64,000 bases of DNA. It comes from Eudoraea chungangensis. Its GTDB lineage: Bacteria; Bacteroidota; Bacteroidia; Flavobacteriales; Flavobacteriaceae. A program made the position numbers and the translations under genes. The notes under the pieces are model-generated. The model did no database searches. It was not told the DNA's origin and saw only the letters and a list, made by a program, of their open reading frames with translations. The stretch is taken from the NCBI RefSeq assembly GCF_029360665.1, contig NZ_JARDUB010000003.1, positions 372,001 to 436,000 on the forward strand, in the 5' to 3' direction. Positions 17,243 through 26,204 of this stretch are shown here, piece by piece (within the stretch, counting starts at the first letter, position 1; each line of letters begins with the position of its first letter).

Positions 17243-17649
17243 GTATTTGTACGAACATTAAAAGTGTTACTTTCAAAAGTGAGTAAGAAATAGAAAACCG
17301 CAATGCGATAGCGTTGCAGCATTGCATTTTCGGGAGGCATCCAAAGGATGTTTGCACAGCAAACAATCCTAATCGGCTGGATACCCCCGCACAAGCGGTC
17401 AGTTCTCTAGCGTAGGTCCGCTATACCATTGATTATTTCCTTGTTTGATGTCTAGGTAACATATAAACCATTAAAAATCAAAATATTTGTGGGGCTATCA
17501 TTGTCTAAACCCCAATATTTTCAATTGAAATATACTAGCAAGAGATCAACGGGGTCGACGGACTAAACGGAAGTTAAGCCCTGTATCAGAATTTATCTTT
17601 TATCATTTAGAAAGAGTTGTATTGAATTTCCTTAAATTTAAGAACATAA
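17243..17649. other. Gene-free stretch before the AraC regulator
   Basis: About 400 bp with no ORF that I believe. It contains short hairpins (for example GCATCC-AAA-GGATGT near 17337-17351) and higher GC than its surroundings around 17380-17425. It could be debris of a former insertion; nothing more specific is visible. Confidence 0.4.
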
Positions 17650-18504
17650 ATGACTCGCGATTTTATACATATAAACGACTTCGTAATTTTAGTTGAAGAA
17701 GCTAATTCAACTAAAACAGAACTGGATTCTTGTTATTTTGATGAACCCGTAATTGCCGTAGCTTTTTACGGTTCCGGAAATGTGGATTTAGCTGTAAAAT
17801 ATGGTCAAAATCAAAAAAAATTTAAATATACCAAAGGTTTGGCATTGTCATTCTATGGTAACGAAAAAGTGGAATTCGAACATACTATCAGTCCCAATAG
17901 AAGTTTAAAATGTATTGTTGTGGCTACTAAGCTCAGTAATTTAGAACAGCTCCCAAATCAAGAAGGTGAATTGTTTTCTGACCTGCTGAAAGAGTTGGTT
18001 AATCCCAAAGATCATTATGTAGAAGGTCCTAGCTTTTTTATGACCCCTGAGATGGACAACATCGTGGATGCATTTTTCTCCAATGGCTATTCTGGTAAAA
18101 CCAAAATGATGTTTTTTAGAAGTCAGATAACTGCTTTGCTATCTCACTTCTTCGGACAGCTGGCATTGAAACAGCAGGAAGCCTCAAAACCGAATCATAG
18201 AGAACAACTCAACAAAGCGCGAGACATCTTATTGGAAGATCTGGAAAATCCTCCTTCTCTTTCAGAACTTTCAAGTGCTATTGGGTTTAATACTACAAGA
18301 CTCAAAAAAGAGTTCAAGGCTATATTTGGCGTTCCCGTCTTTAAATATCTTCAGAACGAAAGACTCACCTCTGCGCATAAACTTATTAGTGAGCAAGAAG
18401 CTACTGTGCAAGAAGCAGCCTGGCAAGTGGGCTATGACAGTCTGAGTTCTTTCTCTAACGCTTTCGCCAAAAAGTTTGGTTACCGCCCCAGCCAAATAAA
18501 GTAG
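17650..18504 (+). CDS. AraC-family transcriptional regulator
   Basis: A 284-aa protein. The C-terminal ~100 residues form two helix-turn-helix units, with SLSELSSAIGFNTTRLKKEFK as the first and VQEAAWQVGYDSLSSFSNAFAKKFGYRPS as the second, the usual AraC signature. The N-terminal 180 residues are a beta-rich effector domain without a recognised ligand motif. It lies convergent to the minus-strand redox array (18722-24748) and might control it, but no operator was identified. Confidence 0.85.
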   Translation: MTRDFIHINDFVILVEEANSTKTELDSCYFDEPVIAVAFYGSGNVDLAVKYGQNQKKFKYTKGLALSFYGNEKVEFEHTISPNRSLKCIVVATKLSNLEQLPNQEGELFSDLLKELVNPKDHYVEGPSFFMTPEMDNIVDAFFSNGYSGKTKMMFFRSQITALLSHFFGQLALKQQEASKPNHREQLNKARDILLEDLENPPSLSELSSAIGFNTTRLKKEFKAIFGVPVFKYLQNERLTSAHKLISEQEATVQEAAWQVGYDSLSSFSNAFAKKFGYRPSQIK

Positions 18505-18721
18505 GTAAGCCTGCGTACAAATTCAATGGCCAAATACCGTATTAGTCAAGAGATAAAAACCTTAGGCTGACACAAATATTAGTTAACATATACCCCGAAA
18601 TGGGATATTCAAAACCAAAAGCTAAGTTCGTATATCTAACTATAATTGCCTGGCTAAAGATCTATACTATCTTGAGTTCATTAAGGAATATCAGAATAGC
18701 ATTAATTTGTGATTTTAAAGC

Positions 18722-19981
18722 TTATTGTTTTACTCTTTGAATCAAGGCGATGGATGTTATTAGAATTAAAATGACAATTGCACCAATTACTATTATCTGG
18801 ATCAATTTACTCTGCTGCATCACAAACAGAAGAGCATCAACTTTTCCAGTTTGAACAAAAACCCAGTCACTAGCAATTCTGGTTGCAAAGTCAACACTAC
18901 CAGTAGTTAAAACAATTATACCATCATTGGTTACAGTATTATATCGAAAAGCTGTGTTGATAGGTGGATTGTTTTTTCCATCGTGACCGATAATAAACTC
19001 ACCATCTTCAATTTCAGTATACAGAAATGTTCCTAATCCGTAAATTGGTGCTCCCAGTGTTTTTGCCTCAACTTGCCACATTTTTCTTAGAAATTCCATC
19101 GACAAAGGTTTCTGTAGATCCCTGTTATTATCAAAAAAATAGAAAAGCCTTTCCAAGTCTGCCAAAGTGGTATAAAGTGCACTCGCGGCTTGTGCTGTAT
19201 AGAATCGATGCTGCGCCTTTGAACCGTCCGATTTGTAAAAATTGCATAATCTATCTTCAAAAGTTTCATCCCATTGATAAAATGAAGATTTCATTTGCAG
19301 GGGCTGAAAAATTTCGGTTTTCATATAAGCATCGAACGTTTGTCCGCTTATCTCTTCCACAATGAGTTGCAGTAGAGTAAAACCTCCACCTGAATAGCGC
19401 CACTCGCTTCCCGGGGTTACACCCACTTTTGTTACCCCATCGCTACCCGGGTCTGCATCCTTGGCTTTGGTAAGTGATGCTTCCAAAGGCTGAAGAGCTT
19501 CGAAGTTTTCAAAACCTGCATAGCCGAGGCCATCAATAAGACCGGCAGTATGACTTAGCAATCTTCTTATAGTTACCTCATTAGTATCAAAATCACTTTT
19601 GGGTAATTGCCACCTAGTTAAATATTGACTTGCAGGTGCATCCAAGTCTAATTTCCCATTTTGTACAAGTCTCATTACACCTAGTGCCGAAACAAATTTT
19701 GAGAGCGAGGCTACTTGAAAAACGGTGTTCCTATTTACAGCGATATCTTTTGAGTGAAAGGATTCTGATTCCAGTTTCCCATCTTTGAGCACTGCTATGG
19801 CCATATTGCCAACAAACTCGCCCTGTACTTTCTCCTGTACTGCTGCAACAAAGTTATTAGAATTGGTTTCCATCGTAAATGGTATGTACCACCAGCCCTT
19901 ATCTGTGCCCATAAAAACAATTGATATATAAATACCCATCAATACAACTGTAAGGGCCAAATATTTTAAGAATCGTTTCAT
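18722..19981 (-). CDS. Serine hydrolase, class C beta-lactamase-like
   Basis: A 419-aa membrane-anchored enzyme of the PBP4*/AmpC-like family. There is an N-terminal transmembrane anchor (residues 7-25), the S92-L-S-K95 catalytic tetrad, a YSGGG segment in place of the usual Y-x-N triad, and a GHDGK box near the C-terminal end. A second hydrophobic span (about 390-412) closes the protein. Family members are esterases, peptidases or lactamases; true beta-lactam hydrolysis is not implied. Last gene of the minus-strand array. Confidence 0.82.
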   Translation of the reverse strand: MKRFLKYLALTVVLMGIYISIVFMGTDKGWWYIPFTMETNSNNFVAAVQEKVQGEFVGNMAIAVLKDGKLESESFHSKDIAVNRNTVFQVASLSKFVSALGVMRLVQNGKLDLDAPASQYLTRWQLPKSDFDTNEVTIRRLLSHTAGLIDGLGYAGFENFEALQPLEASLTKAKDADPGSDGVTKVGVTPGSEWRYSGGGFTLLQLIVEEISGQTFDAYMKTEIFQPLQMKSSFYQWDETFEDRLCNFYKSDGSKAQHRFYTAQAASALYTTLADLERLFYFFDNNRDLQKPLSMEFLRKMWQVEAKTLGAPIYGLGTFLYTEIEDGEFIIGHDGKNNPPINTAFRYNTVTNDGIIVLTTGSVDFATRIASDWVFVQTGKVDALLFVMQQSKLIQIIVIGAIVILILITSIALIQRVKQ

Positions 19982-20080
19982 TGCGTTGGTTTTAATAGGT
20001 AAATAGGTATTGGATATAAATTGTTTTATTGATTGAAAAAGCTCCGATGACTAATCTTAATTCATCGGAGCCTATTAAAT

Positions 20081-20929
20081 TCATTCGTGGGTCTGTGCTA
20101 TAGATGTATTCCAAATACCGGTTGCCGCAACCTTGGTCGCATATTCTCTAAAATCGATAGGTTTTCTACCGAGTATTTTTTCAACATCACTGGTTACTTC
20201 TGCCAGTTCTGGATTGCCTAATACTTCGGTAAATAAATACTCAATAAGCCATGCAAAATCTTCGGGCACCCCTGCTTTTCGCATTCCATCTCCATATTCT
20301 TTAATGGAAACAGGAACAAATTGTATCTCGCGATTACTAGCTTTAGCAATTTCTGCCACCGCCTCACCAAATGTAAGGGTACGCGAACCAGTAAGTTGGT
20401 AAATTTTACCGTTGTGTCTGTCTTCGATTAAGGCCTTGGTGACTACATCTGCAATATCGTCGGCATCCACCCAAGGAATTTGTGCCTCGGCTTGAGGTAA
20501 GACTACAATACCTTCTAACACCGGTTCTAGTAAAAAGTTTTCACTAAAGTTTTGGTTAAACCAGCTCGCCCTCACGATAGTGTATTCTAGCCCCGAATGA
20601 ATGATTACCTGCTCACACAATTGGGCTTCTCGCTCTCCTTTACCCGAAAGAATCACCAATTTTTTTACATTGGCTCGCTTCGACTCTTTTACCAATTGCT
20701 CAATTGACTCTAAAGCACCCGGTACTGCCAGGTCTGGTTGATAGGTAATGTACACTTTGTCTATTCCTTCCAAGGCTTGTGCCCAGCCATCAGGTTGATG
20801 CCAATCGAATGCAGGCGAGGCACTACGCGAACCAATTCGTACGATATGACCGAGTTCTTCTAAGCGCGTCACCACTCGTTTTCCTGTTTTTCCGGTTCCT
20901 CCAATTACTAAGATGTTTTCTGTTTTCAT
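20081..20929 (-). CDS. NmrA-like NAD(P)-binding oxidoreductase
   Basis: A 282-aa Rossmann-fold protein of the atypical SDR/NmrA group. The dinucleotide motif VIGGTGKTGKRV is at residues 7-18, and LVILSGKGE and ASWFNQNF segments follow. The family includes quinone reductase QOR2-like enzymes and sensor proteins without activity. It sits 99 bp upstream of the serine hydrolase in the same direction. Confidence 0.83.
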   Translation of the reverse strand: MKTENILVIGGTGKTGKRVVTRLEELGHIVRIGSRSASPAFDWHQPDGWAQALEGIDKVYITYQPDLAVPGALESIEQLVKESKRANVKKLVILSGKGEREAQLCEQVIIHSGLEYTIVRASWFNQNFSENFLLEPVLEGIVVLPQAEAQIPWVDADDIADVVTKALIEDRHNGKIYQLTGSRTLTFGEAVAEIAKASNREIQFVPVSIKEYGDGMRKAGVPEDFAWLIEYLFTEVLGNPELAEVTSDVEKILGRKPIDFREYATKVAATGIWNTSIAQTHE

Positions 20930-20996
20930 TTTTACTTGTTTTTAATTTGATATTAATTATGCTTTAAATAGTTAAAGATTTTGATATTGCTTTCTA

Positions 20997-21398
20997 TTAA
21001 TAAGTTGGGGTTATTCTTTTGTTATAAACTTTGAGATACCAATACACAATTGTGGTAGTTACAAACTCTAGCCCAATGAACCAAAATCCAAAATCCACAA
21101 AGAAATCATAGTAACTACCCCCATAAGTAAGTATGGTAAACGGCACTGTAATGAGCGCGTCTAAAACTGCGGAGATTGTAAAGAAAATTAGTCCTGTTCT
21201 AAGTCCGTGTGTATGAGCACCATTTCTATAATACAGTTTTGATCCAAACCAAACTAAGGGCACTATGATTATTGACAGCCATATATTGGCCTGTTGTTCT
21301 GCATTTTCTAAGAGTGGCACGTAATAGGAGAAAGCATATAAACTAACACCGATTATCCAAATTAGTATTCCGACAAATAGTACTCTTGTATTTTTCAT
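20997..21398 (-). CDS. Four-helix membrane protein (DUF5367-like)
   Basis: A 133-aa integral membrane protein with four predicted helices (about 7-28, 40-52, 68-88, 96-118). The pattern YYRNGAHTHGLRTG between helices two and three resembles the DUF5367 family of unknown function; that assignment is from memory and only moderate. It is 20 bp from the DUF1772 gene and likely co-transcribed. Confidence 0.65.
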   Translation of the reverse strand: MKNTRVLFVGILIWIIGVSLYAFSYYVPLLENAEQQANIWLSIIIVPLVWFGSKLYYRNGAHTHGLRTGLIFFTISAVLDALITVPFTILTYGGSYYDFFVDFGFWFIGLEFVTTTIVYWYLKVYNKRITPTY

Positions 21399-21417
21399 AA
21401 TTGTTCGTTTTTCATAA

Positions 21418-21912
21418 TTATTTGTTATTGATGATCCCGACGAGTAGCAAAGAAAAAGCCATAATAGATGTCAGTGTCCGTTGCATGTGCCATCTGTTCC
21501 AGGGCTTTTCAAATCTGGCTCTCAGCTCTTTAAGTTCTATGGACGAAAGATTTTCCAGGACGGTCTTGTCTAACATTTCGTTTAGGGGTACATTTTTGAA
21601 TATGGTGATAAGACCTATACCTATAAAAAAGAGCACCGCCGCCAGTAGAAAAGACCAAAACGTAACTGGATGGGCATTTCTATGTAAAAAAGCATTTACA
21701 GTAAGAAATATTACCGGGGTAAAAAATACTATCAGAAAACTCGGGTTGATAATTACCCGATTCATTGCTTGAAAAGACTGCAAGAACCCTAAGTCGTCTA
21801 ACCTTCCAATTCCTGCTGTGATAGCATTAGACCACGTAAAACACAATCCTGCCGTAAGTCCTGTAAATAAAATGCCCAGTAGTAATACGATAATTTTAAA
21901 ATTGATTTCCAT
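21418..21912 (-). CDS. DUF1772 (anthrone oxygenase-like) membrane protein
   Basis: A 164-aa protein with four membrane spans. The opening FTGLTAGLCFTWSNAI, the FKNVPLNEML segment and the final WNRWHMQRTL are hallmarks of DUF1772, whose fungal relatives oxidise anthrones to anthraquinones. In bacteria the role is unproven. It lies 4 bp downstream of a small cytochrome c gene, so the pair is probably translated together, which would fit a quinone/redox function. Confidence 0.8.
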   Translation of the reverse strand: MEINFKIIVLLLGILFTGLTAGLCFTWSNAITAGIGRLDDLGFLQSFQAMNRVIINPSFLIVFFTPVIFLTVNAFLHRNAHPVTFWSFLLAAVLFFIGIGLITIFKNVPLNEMLDKTVLENLSSIELKELRARFEKPWNRWHMQRTLTSIMAFSLLLVGIINNK

Positions 21913-21916
21913 TTCT

Positions 21917-22273
21917 TTAATTGTTTTTTAAGGATGATATCCAGGTTAATAAATCTTGATATTCTATACTGCTGAGTTTAATTTTCTTGCCTTTAGGCAT
22001 TCTTTTTTTGATGAATACCTGTTGGTAGACATCGTTTGCCCAAAGGTTCATATTCTCTTCGGTAAAGACACGTCTGTGGTTACGATACGCGTGGCACACA
22101 TTGCATTTGTTCGAAAGGATTTCATACGCCCTTTGTTGTGCAGAATAGGTTACCGACTTATGAATCGGAGCATCAGTAAGAGAGCTCTGAGCCGAGTCAC
22201 TTTTTGGGTTCTCTACTGTCAGGAAAGAGAGTGTGATTCCGAGTATACTATTTACCAGTATTGTCATTATCAT
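21917..22273 (-). CDS. Small c-type cytochrome
   Basis: A 118-aa exported protein with an N-terminal hydrophobic signal (about 1-20) and one heme site, CNVCH, near residue 58. A late Met (KKRMPKG) is the likely second axial ligand. It resembles the heme-binding domain proteins encoded next to DUF1772 or DoxX genes in Bacteroidota. Directly adjacent to DUF1772. Confidence 0.78.
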   Translation of the reverse strand: MIMTILVNSILGITLSFLTVENPKSDSAQSSLTDAPIHKSVTYSAQQRAYEILSNKCNVCHAYRNHRRVFTEENMNLWANDVYQQVFIKKRMPKGKKIKLSSIEYQDLLTWISSLKNN

Positions 22274-22455
22274 ATGGTTTATTGATTATGATGACACAAA
22301 ATTGCAGAGATAAGACATCAATCATTTATTCGAGCGGAAGTATGATTTGTTCGAAAAGTGCATTCACATCGATGGCTATTAAAAAATCGCAGTGGCAAGG
22401 AGATGATACAAGCTGCTTCCGCATGAGTTTCCGAAGGCTTTATCTGAAGAGCTCA

Positions 22456-22986
22456 TTAGAGTTCTTTGAAAAATCTGTCTATTTTCCCTTCTAATACCCT
22501 TCTAAAATTCTCTTCTATAATTTCGCCTTCTCTGAAGTTGTCATAAAAAGACGGTAGCGAATATGTCTCTATGATTTTTGCTCCCAAAAATGGAAAATTT
22601 AAACTTGCTGATTGCAGTACGCCAGAACCACCTCTACCCCCAGGGGAAGCTGCCATTAAAAGCATAGGCTTTTCTCGCCAAATTTTCATATTTATACGTG
22701 ATAACCAGTCTATCGTATTCTTAAACACTGCTGTATATGAACCATTATGTTCTGCTAGTGAAATTATGAATGCATCGGCAGTATGGATTATTTCATCTAA
22801 TCTTTTTACTGCTGTGGGCATACCATTTTCAGCTTCAAAATCAACACCATAAATGGGCAGAATATAATCGTTTAAGTCGATTGAAATGAATTCTACATTA
22901 TCCAGTAAACCGGATGTATAGGACAGTAAACTTTTGTTGATAGATTTCTGGCTATTGCTTCCTGCTATTGTGATTATCCTTTTCAT
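22456..22986 (-). CDS. NAD(P)H-dependent FMN reductase
   Basis: A 176-aa flavodoxin-fold reductase. The N-terminal phosphate-binding loop is IAGSNSQKSINKSLL, followed by ADAFIISLAEHNGSYTAVFKNTIDWLS and the ASPGGRGG loop, matching the YieF/ArsH-like family that reduces quinones, azo compounds or free flavin. It lies 5 bp downstream of a DoxX gene on the same strand. Confidence 0.87.
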   Translation of the reverse strand: MKRIITIAGSNSQKSINKSLLSYTSGLLDNVEFISIDLNDYILPIYGVDFEAENGMPTAVKRLDEIIHTADAFIISLAEHNGSYTAVFKNTIDWLSRINMKIWREKPMLLMAASPGGRGGSGVLQSASLNFPFLGAKIIETYSLPSFYDNFREGEIIEENFRRVLEGKIDRFFKEL

Positions 22987-22991
22987 CGGTA

Positions 22992-23444
22992 TTACTTTTT
23001 TGAGATTAAACTATCTATAGACCATTTTCCACTTCCATTTATTAATACACTCAATGCAAGACCTATAATTAGAAGAGAATATTCATAACCTTCACCCGAT
23101 TGGTTACCATACCAATTCATAAAAAAGCCATGCGCTAATTGCGTGGTAATTATGATCCCCGTGAACATAGCCGAAAGCGATAATGCCCAAAATCGTGAGA
23201 AGAGTCCTACTACTAATGAAATAGAACCAAAAAATTCAATTATAATTACTGAGAAGGCCACAATACTGGGCAAGCCCATTTGGACAGTCAGAGATTCCAT
23301 CGTTCCAGCATAACCATATCCTTCAAAGAGGCCTAATAATTTTTGTGCTCCGTGCGGAAACATTACTAAACCAAGGGTTAAACGTGCGATACTAAATCCC
23401 AAATTCGGATGTGTTGTAATAATTTTTTTTGATAGAGTTTTCAT
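22992..23444 (-). CDS. DoxX family membrane protein
   Basis: A 150-aa inner-membrane protein with four helices. The GLVMFPHGAQKLLGLFEGYGYAGTM segment in the first third is typical of DoxX. The family takes part in sulfur or quinone-linked redox processes, poorly defined. In tight array with the FMN reductase (5 bp) and an upstream outer-membrane protein (12 bp). Confidence 0.85.
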   Translation of the reverse strand: MKTLSKKIITTHPNLGFSIARLTLGLVMFPHGAQKLLGLFEGYGYAGTMESLTVQMGLPSIVAFSVIIIEFFGSISLVVGLFSRFWALSLSAMFTGIIITTQLAHGFFMNWYGNQSGEGYEYSLLIIGLALSVLINGSGKWSIDSLISKK

Positions 23445-23456
23445 AATATTTAAGAT

Positions 23457-24101
23457 TTATAATGTTTTACGGTAATACAATCCGAAAGAGGATTTTTTAA
23501 TCGGTTTAGGACCGTATTGGTCAAAATCTAGCCCAAGCCCCAATTGATGTCCTTTGAAGGACAGACCTAAACGTATTTGTTGGAAGCTTCTGGAGTGTGT
23601 TTTAAACTTGTCCCAAACCGTGAGAAACTGTCCGTTGCACCACAACGAAATCTTGTCACTCAGGGGTTTGTGAAATTGAAATTGAGCGAATATTTCGCCG
23701 AGACTAGCATCTTTCTTTTCTGAGTGTGCAACTGTAGGTATGACCACCAACAAAGTCTTTGTATTCTTAAATGTGAATTTGGCTGAAATTCTTTCCGAAA
23801 ACCCACCAAAGCTGTTGTAGTATAGGGAAGGTCCTAGAGCAATATTCTTGCTAACTGTTAAGAATAATGTTGGTTGTACGCCTACCTCATCAAAAATTCT
23901 ATTTTCGCTCTCTCTGAATTTCTGAAAGAAAGCGAGGGTGGTAACACTTAGTGTATTACTCTGATTTATTGAATAACTAGAGAGTAGATTGAAGTCTGTT
24001 TTCTCGAATCCTGAAAACAGCTCTATTTGTGTGAATTGTCCTTGTAAAGTGCTTACAAAAGCAATTGTTACTATTATTTGTATGAGTTCTACCTTTTTCA
24101 C
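23457..24101 (-). CDS. Predicted outer-membrane beta-barrel protein
   Basis: A 214-aa protein with a signal peptide ending near STLQGQ (residue 22). The rest is a string of short amphipathic strands rich in Phe, Ser and aromatic ends and closes with FGLYYRKTL, where a terminal aromatic pattern suits a barrel. No family recognised. It is first in the DoxX/FMN reductase transcript, 53 bp below the Crp/Fnr gene. Confidence 0.6.
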   Translation of the reverse strand: MKKVELIQIIVTIAFVSTLQGQFTQIELFSGFEKTDFNLLSSYSINQSNTLSVTTLAFFQKFRESENRIFDEVGVQPTLFLTVSKNIALGPSLYYNSFGGFSERISAKFTFKNTKTLLVVIPTVAHSEKKDASLGEIFAQFQFHKPLSDKISLWCNGQFLTVWDKFKTHSRSFQQIRLGLSFKGHQLGLGLDFDQYGPKPIKKSSFGLYYRKTL

Positions 24102-24154
24102 ACTTCAAAATTCCGATAGGAAGGCATGAAAAAAAATGAACTAGTTTAAGACTT

Positions 24155-24748
24155 TTACATTCGATTGACTTTTGAGATAATTTTGCTTATAAATTCTGGT
24201 GTAATGCCGATATAGGCAGCTAAATCTTTTTGAGTAATCCTAGTAACTATTTTTGGATATTTCTTTTTAAAATTGATATACCTTTCTTCTGCTGTCAAGG
24301 ATATTCCGTGATTGGAACGTCTGATGTAACTGACTAAAGACCTTTGATATAGAATGCGATAAAACCTTTCGAACTTTGGTATCTCTTGGAATAATATCTT
24401 ATAGTTTACCCTCGAAATTCCTAATAGTTCTGAATTTTCAGTGGCTTTAATATAATATCTGGAGGGTTCTTTTGTCGTAAAGCTAGAAATATCCCCCGTC
24501 CAGTAATCCTCAATAGCAAACATTGAAATATGAGGTATGCCATTTTCATCCAAGGTATATACTTTTAAACAACCTTTGACAATAAAATATTCATATTTGG
24601 TAACCTCCCCTGCCTGCATCAGGAAATCTTTCTTTTTTACCTTAATTTCGGTCAATAAAGAAGTGTATTTCTGCTTTTCTAGCTCAGTTAAATCAATAAA
24701 CCTGGATATATTATTCAGGATAAGTGTATGTGATTCTTTATAATTCAA
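24155..24748 (-). CDS. Crp/Fnr-family transcriptional regulator
   Basis: A 197-aa regulator with an N-terminal cyclic-nucleotide-binding fold (about 20-120, segment QAGEVTKYEYFIVKGCLKVY) and a C-terminal winged helix (TQKDLAAYIGITPEFISKIISKV). It lacks the N-terminal Cys set of oxygen-sensing Fnr, and its recognition helix lacks the ExxSR that reads TGA half-sites. It therefore probably controls the array below it rather than the FNR-like boxes of the nos locus 1 kb away. Confidence 0.85.
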   Translation of the reverse strand: MNYKESHTLILNNISRFIDLTELEKQKYTSLLTEIKVKKKDFLMQAGEVTKYEYFIVKGCLKVYTLDENGIPHISMFAIEDYWTGDISSFTTKEPSRYYIKATENSELLGISRVNYKILFQEIPKFERFYRILYQRSLVSYIRRSNHGISLTAEERYINFKKKYPKIVTRITQKDLAAYIGITPEFISKIISKVNRM

Positions 24749-24950
24749 AGATTCAATTTTTTGATTGAACTTAATTTAAAGAATAAATCAGAAATTAAAA
24801 AGTGATTATTTATATAGCAATTAAATAAAAGGGCTTCTTAGTTACTTTTGAAGGTCTATAGGATTAAATAGAGGAAATTCGCTTAGTTCTTTGCCTAATT
24901 AAGGCTTTTAAGATCTTAAAACAATGTGCTGCGGCATAGTCTAATCGAAG

Positions 24951-25316
24951 CTAGTAGTTGTGTTTTATGTATATCAGGATGTCGGATGTGTCGTTTTTAA
25001 GTTTTTGGAGTACATTTTTCCGCTTTCTCTGTCTTAGGTTATTAGAAATTAAGGCGAACAAACCCAAACTCAGAATTGCAAATAAAATATACCAGTAGCC
25101 TAGGGTAACCTGTTCTTCAGGATAATCAATAGACAATTCGGCTATACGTTCCTTAATGGCTGTATCTAAGGAACTGGCTTTAACCTGATTCTTGAATCTG
25201 TTAAATTCAATTATTAACTGATTTAATTCGTCGTTGGTAACACGGCCGTCCGCAAGAAATCTGTCACATTCACCAAAAACAAAAGCCAGATACTTATTAC
25301 ATAATTCGTTGGTCAT
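24951..25316 (-). CDS. Hypothetical single-span membrane protein
   Basis: A 121-aa protein with a soluble acidic N-terminal half (LADGRVTNDELNQLIIEF, reminiscent of a tellurite-resistance-like helical pair but too short to call) and one transmembrane helix at about 73-90, followed by a strongly basic RQRKRKN stop-transfer. No family recognised. Stands alone between the Crp/Fnr gene and the copper/nos locus. Confidence 0.55.
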   Translation of the reverse strand: MTNELCNKYLAFVFGECDRFLADGRVTNDELNQLIIEFNRFKNQVKASSLDTAIKERIAELSIDYPEEQVTLGYWYILFAILSLGLFALISNNLRQRKRKNVLQKLKNDTSDILIYIKHNY

Positions 25317-25738
25317 AGATTATCTAATTTAAAAGAGTATGCCTAAGTTAAAAGAGCATTGGCTTGCTAAACTAATTCTAAATTGGGAGAATGCTAGACT
25401 GCTATATATCTTTTTAAAAATGGAAGGTAAAAAACTCTTTGGTAATTGTAACTTTTTATGGGCATTTGTTTTTCTCTTCATTTAGAAGGAGGCTTCAGCT
25501 TTTTTTAATGGTAATTTTTGGTCTCCTCACCAAAATTTCAGCTTGTTAAAACCTATATTGTCATATAACAGAAAGTGCTCAAAGGAACTAGCAGATATTG
25601 TTTAAAATACCTATTTTGTAAATAGCAGAAGACTGTCTTTGTGTTCATTTGTTCCTGATTTTTATAAAAAGATATTTTTATCCTTTATCCTGACAAATAT
25701 CATATTCTTCGTACAGTAACGGCACTACATTTGTACTC
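25317..25738. other. Intergenic region upstream of copper operon
   Basis: 422 bp with no supportable ORF. The first 350 bp are plain AT-rich DNA; the last 75 bp hold the regulatory cassette listed separately. Confidence 0.6.
25666..25733 (+). promoter_or_regulatory. Regulatory cassette copy 1 (GATA-N4-TATC palindrome, FNR-like box, promoter)
   Basis: GATATTTTTATC (25671-25682) is an inverted repeat. TGACAAATATCA (25691-25702) has the TGA-N6-TCA layout of Crp/Fnr-type sites. TACATTTG (25726-25733) is an exact TAnnTTTG -7 element with no good -33 partner. The box centre is 29.5 bp before the -7 element, so it would sit near -42, as in class II activation. About 39 of 41 bases from 25666 to 25706 recur at 29733-29772. 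Confidence 0.75.
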
Positions 25739-26116
25739 ATGAAAGCGGTTGTAATTCTTTTTGTTGCAGTGCTAATGCTAGCCAAACCTTTATGGCCCAT
25801 AGCGGAATACATAACCAACTATGACTATATCGTAACCGTCCTCTGCGAAAATAGAGACAACCCTCAACTTCAATGCAACGGTAAATGCTACCTGTCTAAG
25901 CAATTTACCAAAGAATCCAAAGAAAATAAGAAAAACCCCTTTGGAGAAAAACAAGTAAACGAAATACAACAACTTCTCTTTCTAGAAGATTCAAAACCAA
26001 TAGACCTGAACCTACTTAGGTCTATCGACCTAAAGCATACCAATTGGGAAAATTTCCATTTTCTATCCAGACTCGTCTGTTCAGATATTTCCGAGCCTCC
26101 GGAAGGCATAGGCTAA
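25739..26116 (+). CDS. Exported Cys-motif protein of the copper operon
   Basis: A 125-aa protein with an N-terminal hydrophobic export segment (residues 1-20) and a compact Cys cluster C36, C46-N-G-K-C50 that could hold copper. The rest is hydrophilic, ending SDISEPPEGIG. I recall similar unnamed proteins placed before TonB receptors in Bacteroidota but cannot name a family. Its start lies only 6 bp after the predicted -7 element, so its mRNA would be almost leaderless unless a later start is used. Followed 88 bp later by the receptor gene. Confidence 0.6.
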   Translation: MKAVVILFVAVLMLAKPLWPIAEYITNYDYIVTVLCENRDNPQLQCNGKCYLSKQFTKESKENKKNPFGEKQVNEIQQLLFLEDSKPIDLNLLRSIDLKHTNWENFHFLSRLVCSDISEPPEGIG

Positions 26117-26204
26117 TCTTAATTCTATATGCCTAATAATCGGTTGAAATCCTTTCTTCCTATTTGCATATACGCCAAAGTCTAATAGTCTAAATAATCC
26201 GAAC

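Noticed and set aside
18722-19981. Antibiotic-resistance beta-lactamase
   Set aside because: Has the SxxK serine but YSGGG instead of Y-x-N and two membrane spans; better called a generic serine hydrolase.
22261-22494. 77-codon plus-strand ORF between the cytochrome c and FMN reductase genes
   Set aside because: Overlaps both neighbours' ends on the other strand and shows no recognisable features; the gap itself seems empty.
24155-24748. Crp/Fnr protein as the activator at the nos/copper boxes
   Set aside because: Recognition helix TPEFISKIISKV lacks the Glu-x-x-Ser-Arg set expected for TGA half-sites, so I did not assign it.
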